16,618 nucleotides of DNA from Flavonifractor sp963557075 (GTDB lineage Bacteria; Bacillota; Clostridia; Oscillospirales; Oscillospiraceae). How positions within the stretch are numbered: the first letter of the stretch is position 1; every line of letters starts with the position of its first letter. The stretch spans positions 1 to 16,618 of the forward strand of contig CAUWDA010000043.1 in assembly GCA_963557075.1 (NCBI GenBank), read 5' to 3'. This document shows, one piece after another, positions 1-7,462 of this stretch. The position numbers were made by a program, and so were the translations under genes. The notes below the pieces were generated by a model. The model searched no databases. It was not told the DNA's origin and saw only the letters and a program-made list of their open reading frames with translations.

Positions 1-2
1 CG

Positions 3-563
3 CAGGACCTTTTCTTCAGACCTTTCCCAAGTGCCAACCGTTCAGCGCTTCATTATTATAAGCACAAAGCGCAAGGGCTATTAAGCGTTCCATATACAAT
101 TTATCCCCTACGGGTTTTAAAGCAGGTTGTTTCCTGTTTTGCAAGTGCAAATGGCCCCTTTTGGTGTCAAGAACACCCAAGCATAAAAGAGTTCCTGTTG
201 AATCCCGAGGAGCGGCGTTTTCCTAGCAATATAGACATCCGAATGTATATGCAGAGCAATGGCAGAAGTAAGATTGATAAGGTGTCTGGTCAAATGAACC
301 CCTTTACAGGAGAAAAATTTGTTGGCAGTGAATTTGCGTATCCTCCATTTGGTTTTATCTGCGTAATTGACCGTAAAATGACATCGTACCGGGTGTTGAA
401 TGAGTTGTATCCGCTGCTCGAATTCCTGAAGTATGGTTACAATGATCGCGTTCAACTCTATTTAAAGTTACCTAGAAAGCCATGTAATCCAACAATTTTA
501 GACTTTAGAGAGGGAGTTCCCGATGTAGCAACTTTAATTGAGAAAAATAAGCACGACAGATGA
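3..563 (+). CDS. C-terminal part of an AT-rich protein, cut by the window edge (possibly HNH-endonuclease-like)
   Basis: The reading frame is open from the left edge to the TGA at 561-563, so the true start lies outside the window and at least 186 residues are visible. The internal TTG at 198 is not a credible start because the frame upstream is open and protein-like. The visible part is aromatic-rich, with stretches such as YPLRVLKQVVSCF and EFAYPPFGFI. From memory these resemble the C-terminal region of hypothetical proteins that carry an N-terminal HNH/zinc motif, but that part is not in view, so the assignment is weak. Codons are much more AT-rich than in the genes that follow. This suggests cargo of separate origin beside the element backbone. 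A strong hairpin terminator overlaps the stop codon. Confidence 0.6.
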   Translation, partial: QDLFFRPFPSANRSALHYYKHKAQGLLSVPYTIYPLRVLKQVVSCFASANGPFWCQEHPSIKEFLLNPEERRFPSNIDIRMYMQSNGRSKIDKVSGQMNPFTGEKFVGSEFAYPPFGFICVIDRKMTSYRVLNELYPLLEFLKYGYNDRVQLYLKLPRKPCNPTILDFREGVPDVATLIEKNKHDR

Positions 564-596
564 AGCCCGTTTCACTGAGAAATGGGCTTCTTTATA
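562..596 (+). terminator. Intrinsic terminator after the left-edge gene
   Basis: A 12-bp stem (562-573 with 579-590, one G-T wobble) closes a 5-base loop ACTGA and is followed by a T-rich tail. It starts inside the stop codon of the upstream gene. The methyltransferase ribosome binding site begins only about 11 bases after the tail, so no room is left for a separate promoter. Confidence 0.8.
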
Positions 597-619
597 TTCT
601 CTAACCAGGAGGTGAGCAA

Positions 620-1648
620 ATAATTGCTACTCGATTAACCCATGTCAGCCTCTTTTCCGGAATCGGCGGGCTGGACCTGGCGGCAGAGGCGGCGGGCTTT
701 GAAACGGTCTGTCAATGCGAGTGGGCGGACTATCCCTATTCCATCCTGCAAAAGCATTGGCCGGATGTGCCGAAGTTTCGGGACATCACCACATTCACGA
801 AGGAGGCGTTTTTTGAGAAAACAGGACTTGAAACCGTCACCATCCTCTCCGGCGGATTCCCGTGCCAGCCCTTCTCCACCGCAGGAAAGCGGCGGGGCTT
901 TGCGGATGAACGCTACCTGTGGCCGGAGATGTGCCGCGTTATTACCGAATTGCGGCCCCGTTGGGTGCTTGGGGAAAATGTTGCTGGCTTCATCAATATG
1001 GGGCTCGACAAAACGATTTTTGACCTGGCAAAAGCGGGATACGCTGTTCTCCCATTCGTATTTCCGGCTTGCGGCGTCGGCGCATGGCATGAGCGCCAGC
1101 GAACTTTTATCGTCGCGGCTGATGTTTCCCACACCCCTTGCCTCCGACAAATCCACAGGGCGGGACGCTGCCAACCTGGATGTGTTCCTGTCGGACAATG
1201 GGATATTCCGCAAGCGGAACAAGGACGGGTCGATCTGGAGCCTCAGCCTGTCGGCAGCGGTGTTCTATCTGACCCCGGCAGCGTCGGAGGGCTACCGTTC
1301 CACCCTGAAACCGGCGGCCTTTCGGGACATATCCCCATCCTCCAACCTGTCGGCCCAGGTGATCCGGCAGGAGCAGCCCCGTTCCGAGAAAGCGGCGCTG
1401 AACCCGGACTGGGTGGAATGGCTCATGGGATTCCCCCCGAAATGGACGGACGCATCCTATGGCGTGCCGAGCCCGAAGGAGTCCCCCGCATGACCGAGGA
1501 CACCGACAACCGGGCGCTGCGGCTGAAAACCCTGGGGAACGCGGTCTGCCCGCCCCAGGCCTATCCCATTTTCCAGTACATTGCCATGATCGAAACCGGG
1601 GCCTGTGTTAACATCTGCCCCTATGGAACAGGAGGTGACGCACCTTGA
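620..1648 (+). CDS. C5 cytosine-specific DNA methyltransferase, start codon altered and target-recognition part out of frame
   Basis: The enzyme family transfers a methyl group from S-adenosylmethionine to cytosine C5 in DNA. In this frame one sees motif I (LFSGIGGLDLA), motif IV with catalytic Cys (GGFPCQPFSTAG, Cys about residue 82), motif VI (GENVAGF), motif VIII (ERQRTFIVA) and motif X (LKTLGNAVCPPQAYP). The frame is open from 605. A perfect AGGAGGTG (607-614) precedes ATA-ATT-GCT rather than ATG, so the ATG was probably changed to ATA at 620. The next GTG (767) would remove motif I. Between about 1120 and 1480 the GC-rich third-position pattern and the recognisable C-terminal family motif move to another frame (separate entry). 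The gene is therefore frameshifted twice, recoded, or decaying. The stop overlaps the TTG start of the next gene. In the element it would protect transferred DNA from restriction. Confidence 0.7.
   Translation: MIATRLTHVSLFSGIGGLDLAAEAAGFETVCQCEWADYPYSILQKHWPDVPKFRDITTFTKEAFFEKTGLETVTILSGGFPCQPFSTAGKRRGFADERYLWPEMCRVITELRPRWVLGENVAGFINMGLDKTIFDLAKAGYAVLPFVFPACGVGAWHERQRTFIVAADVSHTPCLRQIHRAGRCQPGCVPVGQWDIPQAEQGRVDLEPQPVGSGVLSDPGSVGGLPFHPETGGLSGHIPILQPVGPGDPAGAAPFRESGAEPGLGGMAHGIPPEMDGRILWRAEPEGVPRMTEDTDNRALRLKTLGNAVCPPQAYPIFQYIAMIETGACVNICPYGTGGDAP
1122..1493 (+). CDS. Alternative-frame segment encoding the methyltransferase target-recognition region
   Basis: From an ATG at 1122 (MFPTPLASDKSTG) this frame runs to a TGA at 1491-1493. 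It contains LNPDWVEWLMGFPPKWTD, a motif I recognise from the C-terminal region of phage and ICE C5 methyltransferases. Third codon positions are nearly all G/C here, while the catalytic frame loses that bias over the same stretch. A +1 shift near 1120 and a -1 shift near 1470-1490 would join the two frames into one normal-looking enzyme. A CCCCC tract lies at 1483-1487. The TGA overlaps an ATG of the catalytic frame (ATGA, 1490-1493) that has AAGGAG 8 bases upstream, so translational reinitiation is also possible. I see no good ribosome binding site before 1122, so independent translation of this segment is doubtful. Confidence 0.45.
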   Translation: MFPTPLASDKSTGRDAANLDVFLSDNGIFRKRNKDGSIWSLSLSAAVFYLTPAASEGYRSTLKPAAFRDISPSSNLSAQVIRQEQPRSEKAALNPDWVEWLMGFPPKWTDASYGVPSPKESPA

Positions 1649-3534
1649 AAGAATGGAAAGCCCCCGAAAAGGAGGCGCAGAAGATGACCCGTGACGGGGC
1701 GGTATCCGTCAATCTGGTCACGGGCGAGACTACCTATCCCTCTGACCGGATGCCGGAGCAGGACCATTCTGTATCCGGCGACGCGGCGGGCGCAGCCGGG
1801 AAAGCTGTGGACCGTGCAGAACTGCACCGGGAACAGGCAGCAGCCAAAAAGAAGCGCCGGAAACAGCGCAGGGCCTATCGGGAGGGCCGGGCGGCAGCGA
1901 GCCGCCCATCCTCCCGATTGCAGTTTTCCGAGGCAGACCGGGTGGCGCCGGAGCTGCAAGGGGCCATCCGAAAGTCGGACAAGGCGGCGGACCGGCTGGA
2001 TGCCGCCAGGGACGCGCTCCCCAATAAGAGTCCGGGAAAGCCCCACGCCAATCCGCTGTCCCGCCCCATCCAGGAGGCGGGCGCGGCGATCCACGGCAAG
2101 GTCCGGGAGGTGGAGCAGGAAAATTCCGGCGTCCAGTCAGGCCACCTGGGAGAACGCGGTATTGAGAAGGCTGTGGGCTACGGGAACCGCCGTGTCCGGA
2201 ACTGGCGAGCGGAACGCAAGCTGAAACCCTGGCAAGACGCGGCAAAGGCGGAGCAGGCGGCGGGCAAGGCCAATGCGGATTTCTACTATCGGAAAGCCGT
2301 GGCGGAGAACCCCCAGCTTGCATCCAATCCCATCTCCCGCCTGTGGCAGAAACGGAAGCTGCAAAAGCAATATGCGGCGGCATACCGGGCGGCGGGCAAG
2401 ACCGCCCAGGCCGGGAAAACAGCGGAGGCCACGGCAAAAGCGGCCAAGAAAACCGCCCAGGAGTCCAAGCGCACCACCCTTTTCCTGAAACGGCATTGGA
2501 AAGGTGCGCTGATCGTGGGCGGCATCAGCCTTCTGCTGGTGATGCTGCTGGGCTCCCTGCAATCCTGTTCCTCCATGTTCGGCGGCGGGGTGTCCAACAT
2601 CATGGCGTCCTCCTATCTCTCCGAGGATGCCGATATGTTGGCGGCGGAAGAAACCTACTGCGCCAAAGAAGATGAATTGCGGAAATACCTGGATACCTAC
2701 GAGGCCACCCACAACTATGACGAGTATCACTTCGACCTGGACGAGATCGAGCATGATCCCTATGTACTGATCTCCATTTTGTCGGCGCTCCATGAAGGAG
2801 TGTTCACCATCGACCAGGTACAGGGCGACCTTCAAACTCTCTTTGACAAGCAATATATCCTCACCGAAACCGTAACTACGGAAACCCGGTATCGGACGGA
2901 AACACGGACGGACAGCGAGGGCAACACCTACACGGTCCAAGTGCCCTATACCTGGACCATCTGCACCGTTACGCTGGAGAACTTCGACCTCTCCCATGTG
3001 CCTGTCTACATGATGGGCGAGGGACAGCTTTCCTTGTACGCCACCTATATGTCCACCCTGGGCAACCGCCCCGACCTGTTCCCGTCCTCCGGGTATGTGA
3101 ACAAGTACATCGAGAACCCGCCCACCGCTTGGGAGATTCCCGCTGAATACCTGACGGACGAGCGGTTCAACACCCTTATCACCGAGGCAGAGAAGTATTT
3201 AGGGTATCCCTATGTGTGGGGCGGCAGCAGCCCCAGCACCTCTTTTGATTGCAGCGGCTTTGTCAGCTATGTGCTGACCAACAGCGGCCTGTGCAATACC
3301 GGGCGGCTGGGCGCCCAGGGGCTCTACAACATTTCCACGCCGGTATCCGATCCCCAGCCCGGCGATCTGGTGTTTTTCGTGGGGACCTATGATACCAGCG
3401 GCGTGTCCCATGTGGGCATCTATGTGGGCGACGGGATGATGCTGCATTGCGGTGATCCCATCCAGTATTCCAACCTGAACACAAGTTACTGGCAGTCCCA
3501 TTTCTACGCATACGGCAGACCGCCGTACAACTGA
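1645..3534 (+). CDS. NlpC/P60 peptidoglycan hydrolase of the conjugation machinery (CD1108 type)
   Basis: This 629-residue membrane-anchored cell-wall hydrolase is predicted to open peptidoglycan locally so the type IV conjugation channel can cross the wall, like Orf14/TcpG-type proteins of Gram-positive conjugative elements. Residues 1-285 are long, basic, Ala/Lys/Arg-rich and presumably cytoplasmic. One membrane segment lies at about 288-308 (GALIVGGISLLLVMLLG). An extracellular linker region follows, then the NlpC/P60 domain at about 515-629 with catalytic Cys536 (FDCSGFV), His589 (SHVGIYVG) and His601 (MLHCGDP), so the triad looks intact. The TTG start overlaps the preceding TGA and follows AGGAGGTG. 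The gene opens a run of closely spaced, mostly overlapping genes through topoisomerase III. Confidence 0.9.
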   Translation: MKEWKAPEKEAQKMTRDGAVSVNLVTGETTYPSDRMPEQDHSVSGDAAGAAGKAVDRAELHREQAAAKKKRRKQRRAYREGRAAASRPSSRLQFSEADRVAPELQGAIRKSDKAADRLDAARDALPNKSPGKPHANPLSRPIQEAGAAIHGKVREVEQENSGVQSGHLGERGIEKAVGYGNRRVRNWRAERKLKPWQDAAKAEQAAGKANADFYYRKAVAENPQLASNPISRLWQKRKLQKQYAAAYRAAGKTAQAGKTAEATAKAAKKTAQESKRTTLFLKRHWKGALIVGGISLLLVMLLGSLQSCSSMFGGGVSNIMASSYLSEDADMLAAEETYCAKEDELRKYLDTYEATHNYDEYHFDLDEIEHDPYVLISILSALHEGVFTIDQVQGDLQTLFDKQYILTETVTTETRYRTETRTDSEGNTYTVQVPYTWTICTVTLENFDLSHVPVYMMGEGQLSLYATYMSTLGNRPDLFPSSGYVNKYIENPPTAWEIPAEYLTDERFNTLITEAEKYLGYPYVWGGSSPSTSFDCSGFVSYVLTNSGLCNTGRLGAQGLYNISTPVSDPQPGDLVFFVGTYDTSGVSHVGIYVGDGMMLHCGDPIQYSNLNTSYWQSHFYAYGRPPYN

Positions 3535-3555
3535 TGGAGGTGATGAAGCATCAAT

Positions 3556-4290
3556 ATGGTTTCCTACGGGGGCGGCGCCAACAGCACCGCCCTTTTGATT
3601 GGTCTGCACCAGCACCATATCCCGGTGGACCTGATCCTCTTTGCGGATACGGGGGCGGAGCATCCCCACACCTACGCCTATCTGGAGGTAATGGATTCCT
3701 GGCTGAAGGACCACGGGATGCCGCCCATTACCAGAGTGTATAAGACCACCCGTAACGGCAAACGGCTGACGCTGGAAGATGAATGTCTGCAAAGTTGCAG
3801 CCTACCGTCCATCGCCTACGGCTTCAAACGGTGTTCCCTGAAGCACAAGATCGGGCCGCAGGAAAAGTTCTGCAACCATTACGCGCCATGCCGCCGAACC
3901 TGGGCAGCGGGCAAGCGAGTGGTCAAGTTCATCGGCTACGACGCAGACGAGGGCTACCGCAGCGACAAGGTGCTGCTGGGTGACCTCGCCGACCGAAAAT
4001 ACAGCAAGTGGTATCCCCTGATGGAATGGGGATGGACGCGGGACGATTGCATCCGGCAGATCGAGGCGGCAGGGCTGCCCCAGCCGGGAAAATCGTCCTG
4101 TTTTTTCTGCCCCAGTATGAAACCCGACGAGATCGCCGCCCTGCGGGAGCAGCATCCCGATTTGTTCTGCCGCGCCCTGGCGCTGGAGGACAATGCCCGG
4201 CAAAACCTGAAAACAGTCAAGGGCCTGGGGCGGAACTATTCCTGGAGAGAACGATTTGGAAAGGAGTTTTGCACACATGGCAACGGTTGA
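3556..4290 (+). CDS. PAPS-reductase / adenine-nucleotide alpha-hydrolase-like PP-loop protein
   Basis: This 244-residue protein begins with the PP-loop signature SYGGGANSTALLIGL (residues 3-17) and a following FADTGAEHP. These are typical of the PAPS reductase/ANAH fold, which binds ATP or adenylated substrates. Several cysteines occur (ECLQSC, RCSLKH, KFCNHYAPC and SSCFFCPS with Cys182/Cys185) and could hold an Fe-S cluster or zinc. Such genes are usually annotated as phosphoadenosine phosphosulfate reductase in Tn1549-like elements. Sulfate assimilation is unlikely in this context; a role in nucleic-acid modification or in element biology is only inferred. GGAGGTGA at 3537-3544 is 11 bases before the chosen ATG. 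The 3' end overlaps the next gene by 14 bases. Confidence 0.8.
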   Translation: MVSYGGGANSTALLIGLHQHHIPVDLILFADTGAEHPHTYAYLEVMDSWLKDHGMPPITRVYKTTRNGKRLTLEDECLQSCSLPSIAYGFKRCSLKHKIGPQEKFCNHYAPCRRTWAAGKRVVKFIGYDADEGYRSDKVLLGDLADRKYSKWYPLMEWGWTRDDCIRQIEAAGLPQPGKSSCFFCPSMKPDEIAALREQHPDLFCRALALEDNARQNLKTVKGLGRNYSWRERFGKEFCTHGNG

Positions 4291-4555
4291 AAAAATCCGC
4301 AAAGACATCGAAAAGACGAAGGAGAAGATTTCCGCCCAGCAGAAGCGCCTTCGGGAGCTGGAGGCACAGCTCACCGAGGAAGAAAACCTGGAGATCGTCC
4401 GCATGGTCAAGGCGGTGCGCATGGACAACAAGGAGCTGACCGCCTTCCTGAAGGCCTACGCCAGTGGCCTGATCACTCTGCCCGACGGGATGATGGAGGC
4501 GGAGGCAGCGGCGGACCCTAACGATGATATGGAGGACAGCGACCATGAAGAATAA
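4277..4555 (+). CDS. DUF4315-family coiled-coil protein
   Basis: This is a 92-residue cytoplasmic protein. Residues about 3-40 (KIRKDIEKTKEKISAQQKR and on) form a charged coiled coil. A short C-terminal part contains NKELTAFLKAYASGL, and the tail is acidic. Length, composition and position just before a DUF4366 gene match DUF4315 proteins of CTn/Tn1549-type elements; the biochemical role is unknown. The ATG at 4277 is preferred over the in-frame ATG at 4256 because AAGGAG at 4261-4266 lies 10 bases upstream of it. The gene overlaps both neighbours, which suggests translational coupling within the transfer operon. Confidence 0.8.
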   Translation: MATVEKIRKDIEKTKEKISAQQKRLRELEAQLTEEENLEIVRMVKAVRMDNKELTAFLKAYASGLITLPDGMMEAEAAADPNDDMEDSDHEE

Positions 4556-5276
4556 GAAAGTAATCCGGCTGTTTACGGCGATGCTGGCGGTGGTCCTGTG
4601 CATGACGGCCTTCTCCGTCACCGCCTTTGCGGGCGGCGGGGATGGCGACTACTACACCGGGGAGTCCGCCGAGACGACCCCGGAACCCACCGAGGAACCC
4701 GCCACCGGGGGCATGGAGCCGGAAGACCAGCCCCTTACCCCGGAGGGCAATGCCACGCTGGTGGACGATTATTACGGTGACAAGCAACTTATCACCGTAA
4801 TCACGAAAGCGGGCAACTATTTCTACATCCTGATCGATCGTGCCAACGAGGCCAAGGAGACCGCCGTTCACTTCTTGAACCAGGTGGATGAAGCCGACCT
4901 GATGGCATTGATGGAAGATGGACAGACGGAGGAAAAGCCCGCGGCTTGTACCTGCGCCGAGAAATGCCAGGCCGGTGCGGTGAATACCGCCTGTCCTGTC
5001 TGTGCGGTGAATATGAGCGAGTGCGCCGGGAAAGCGCCGGAGGTGGAGCCGGAGCCCGAACCGGAGCCGGAGAAGGAATCCGGCAGCAGCGGCGCCCTGG
5101 TGCTGATCCTGCTGCTGGCGGTCCTGGGCGGCGGCGGAGCCTTCGCCTACATCAAGTTCATCAAGCCCAAACAGGGCGCAAAGGTCAGCGCCGACCCGGA
5201 CGACTATGAGTTCGAGGACGAGGAATACGAAAACGAGGATGTTCCTGAACAGGAAGAACAGGAGGACCAGAATTGA
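4545..5276 (+). CDS. DUF4366-family exported, membrane-anchored protein
   Basis: This 243-residue protein starts with a signal peptide (basic KNKKVIRLF, hydrophobic core, likely cut after TAFA near residue 30). It then has an acidic Pro/Thr/Glu-rich linker and a conserved-looking core with ITVITKAGNYFYILIDR. A Cys-rich stretch follows (ACTCAEKCQAG, ACPVCAVNMSEC), then an EPEPEPEPE run, one membrane helix (about 183-203, ALVLILLLAVLGGGGAFAYI) and a short acidic cytoplasmic tail. This matches the DUF4366 (CD1107-like) proteins that accompany DUF4315 and the NlpC/P60 hydrolase in conjugative elements. The protein probably sits at the outer face of the membrane near the transfer channel. GGAGG at 4531-4535 supports the ATG at 4545, inside the previous gene. 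Confidence 0.85.
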   Translation: MKNKKVIRLFTAMLAVVLCMTAFSVTAFAGGGDGDYYTGESAETTPEPTEEPATGGMEPEDQPLTPEGNATLVDDYYGDKQLITVITKAGNYFYILIDRANEAKETAVHFLNQVDEADLMALMEDGQTEEKPAACTCAEKCQAGAVNTACPVCAVNMSECAGKAPEVEPEPEPEPEKESGSSGALVLILLLAVLGGGGAFAYIKFIKPKQGAKVSADPDDYEFEDEEYENEDVPEQEEQEDQN

Positions 5277-7348
5277 GCAAATTGGTGATCTGCGAAAAGC
5301 CGAGTGTAGCAAAGAGTATCGCGTCGGCCCTGGGTGTCACATCCAGGGCCGATGGCTATTTTGAAGGCAGTGGCTGGCTCATTTCCTGGTGCATCGGGCA
5401 TCTGGTGGGGCTGGCAGACGCGGCCGCCTACGATGACCGCTACAAGAAGTGGCGGTATGAGGACCTTCCCATCCTGCCCGCCCCCTTCCGCTATGTGGTG
5501 TCCGAGGAAAAGGCCGCCCAGTTCTACATTCTTCGTTCTCTGATGGAACGCCCCGATGTGGCGGAACTGGTCAACGCCTGCGACGCGGGGCGCGAGGGCG
5601 AGCTGATCTTCCGGCTGGTCTATGAAGCCGCCGGATGCACCAAACCCTTCTCCCGACTCTGGATTTCTTCGATGGAGGACGCGGCGATCCGGGAGGGCTT
5701 TGCTGACCTGCGCCCCGGCAGGGACTATGATCCTCTGTATCAATCGGCGCTTTGCCGTCAAAAGGCGGACTGGCTCATTGGCATCAATGCGAGCCGCCTG
5801 TTCTCTGTCCTCTACCACCGTACTTTGAATGTGGGGCGGGTGCAGACGCCCACCCTGGCGATGCTGGCTGACCGGGACAGCAAGATCGTCCTGTTCCGCA
5901 AGGAGAAATACCATCATGTGCGGCTGGCGCTGGAGGGAACCGAGGCGGTTTCTGAAAAAATCCCGGCTATGGAGGATGCCCAGACCATCCGAGATGCCTA
6001 CGATGGTAAAAAAGCAACCTGTGTATCCGTGGCGCGGGAGAAAAAGGTGGAGAAGCCCCCCAAGCTGTACGACCTGACCACCTTGCAGCGGGAGGCAAAC
6101 CGTGTGTTCGGCTACACGGCCAAGCAAACCCTGGACTACGCCCAGTCGCTCTACGAAAAGAAGCTGCTGACCTATCCCCGGACGGACAGCCGGTATCTGA
6201 CCGGCGATATGGCGGAGACCGCCTCCGTGGTCCTGCATCTGGCGGCGCGGGTGCCGCCCTTCGACGCCTGCCCGGAGTTTTTCCCCGATGTTCTGGCGCT
6301 GGTGAACGACAAGGAGGTATCTGACCACCACGCGATCCTGCCGACGCTGGAACTGGAGAAAGCGAACGTTCCGGGGCTGCCTGTGGGCGAGCGCAATATC
6401 CTTCTGCTGGTCTGCTGCAAGATGCTGTGTGCGGCGGCGGAGCCTTTCGTGTATGAGGCGGTCACGGCTACCTTTGACTGCGGCGGACATACCTTCACGG
6501 CAAAAGGAAAGCAGGTGCTTTCCCAGGGCTGGCGGGCCATCCAGGAGGTGTTTCGTTCCTCCCTGAAGGAGAAGGCGGAGGATGAAGATGCCGAGGGCGT
6601 CCTTCCGGCCTTGACCGAGGGGCAGGTCTTTGAGCCGGTCGCCGCCTCCGTCACCGAGCACTTCACTTCGCCCCCCAAGCCCTACACGGAGGACACCCTT
6701 CTGTCGGCCATGGAGAACGCAGGCAAGAAAGATATGCCGGACGAGGCAGAGCGCAAGGGCTTGGGCACCCCGGCGACTAGGGCGGCCATCATTGAAAAGC
6801 TGGTGTCCGGCGGATTCGTGGAGCGCAAGGGCAAGAACCTGATCCCCACAAAGGCGGGCGTCAACCTCGTCACTGTGCTGCCGGAGCTGCTGACCTCCCC
6901 CAAACTCACGGCGGATTGGGAGCAGCGGTTGAACGAGGTAGCAAAGGGCCAGGCGTCGCCGGAGGACTTCATGGACGGGATCGAGGCGATGGCGGCGGAG
7001 CTGATGCGGAAATACTCCCACATTTCCGAGGATGGACAAAAGCTGTTCCAGCCGGAGAAGGAGACGGTGGGTATCTGCCCCCGCTGCGGCAAGCCGGTCT
7101 ATGAGGGCAAGAAGAACTTCGCCTGTTCGGATCGTGCCTGTCAGTTTGTCATGTGGAAGAATGACCGCTTTTTCGAGCAGCGCGGGAAGGTTTTTACTTC
7201 CAAAATCGCCGCCGCATTGCTCAAAGACGGAAAGGCAAAAGTCAAAGGGCTGCGCTCCCTGAGAACCGGGAAAACCTATGACGGGACCATCGTTCTGGCC
7301 GACACCGGCGGGAAGTATGTGAATTACCGCATCGAGAAACAGGGATGA
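5273..7348 (+). CDS. topB: DNA topoisomerase III (type IA)
   Basis: This 691-residue type IA topoisomerase relaxes or decatenates DNA through a transient 5'-phosphotyrosine link. The N-terminal TOPRIM domain starts at KLVICEKPSVAKSIASALG and contains CDAGREGELIFR near 103-114, with metal-binding acidic residues. The catalytic Tyr301 lies in LLTYPRTDSRYLTGD. A C-terminal zinc ribbon is visible (CPRCGKPVYEGKKNFAC, then CQF), followed by a repeat-fold tail. The TTG start overlaps the TGA of the DUF4366 gene. Plasmid/ICE-borne TopB of this type is standard in Tn1549-like elements, probably resolving DNA intermediates during transfer. All key residues are present and I see no damage. Confidence 0.95.
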   Translation: MSKLVICEKPSVAKSIASALGVTSRADGYFEGSGWLISWCIGHLVGLADAAAYDDRYKKWRYEDLPILPAPFRYVVSEEKAAQFYILRSLMERPDVAELVNACDAGREGELIFRLVYEAAGCTKPFSRLWISSMEDAAIREGFADLRPGRDYDPLYQSALCRQKADWLIGINASRLFSVLYHRTLNVGRVQTPTLAMLADRDSKIVLFRKEKYHHVRLALEGTEAVSEKIPAMEDAQTIRDAYDGKKATCVSVAREKKVEKPPKLYDLTTLQREANRVFGYTAKQTLDYAQSLYEKKLLTYPRTDSRYLTGDMAETASVVLHLAARVPPFDACPEFFPDVLALVNDKEVSDHHAILPTLELEKANVPGLPVGERNILLLVCCKMLCAAAEPFVYEAVTATFDCGGHTFTAKGKQVLSQGWRAIQEVFRSSLKEKAEDEDAEGVLPALTEGQVFEPVAASVTEHFTSPPKPYTEDTLLSAMENAGKKDMPDEAERKGLGTPATRAAIIEKLVSGGFVERKGKNLIPTKAGVNLVTVLPELLTSPKLTADWEQRLNEVAKGQASPEDFMDGIEAMAAELMRKYSHISEDGQKLFQPEKETVGICPRCGKPVYEGKKNFACSDRACQFVMWKNDRFFEQRGKVFTSKIAAALLKDGKAKVKGLRSLRTGKTYDGTIVLADTGGKYVNYRIEKQG

Positions 7349-7402
7349 TAACATCTGTTGGTCATCTCCATCCATGGATTCGACAAGTTTACAATTTATC
7401 TG

Positions 7403-7450
7403 TTTCAAAAGCCGGGACCTGCAAGTATAATAAAACTGAACATTTGCAGG
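7403..7450 (+). promoter_or_regulatory. Promoter with flanking inverted repeat for the HEAT-repeat gene
   Basis: A perfect TATAAT (7426-7431) lies 17 bases after a weak -35 TTTCAA (7403-7408). An inverted repeat CCTGCAA (7418-7424) / TTGCAGG (7444-7450) brackets the -10 and the likely transcription start. It could be a repressor operator, or a hairpin that partly hides the GGGGG ribosome binding site. Confidence 0.55.
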
Positions 7451-7462
7451 GGGTGGTCGTAG

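Noticed and set aside
198..563. Complete small gene starting at TTG 198
   Set aside because: The same frame is open and protein-like to the window edge and no ribosome binding site precedes 198.
642..1085. First part of the alternative methyltransferase frame as a protein start
   Set aside because: Arg/Ser/Pro-rich shadow of motifs I-VI; only the part after about 1120 looks coding.
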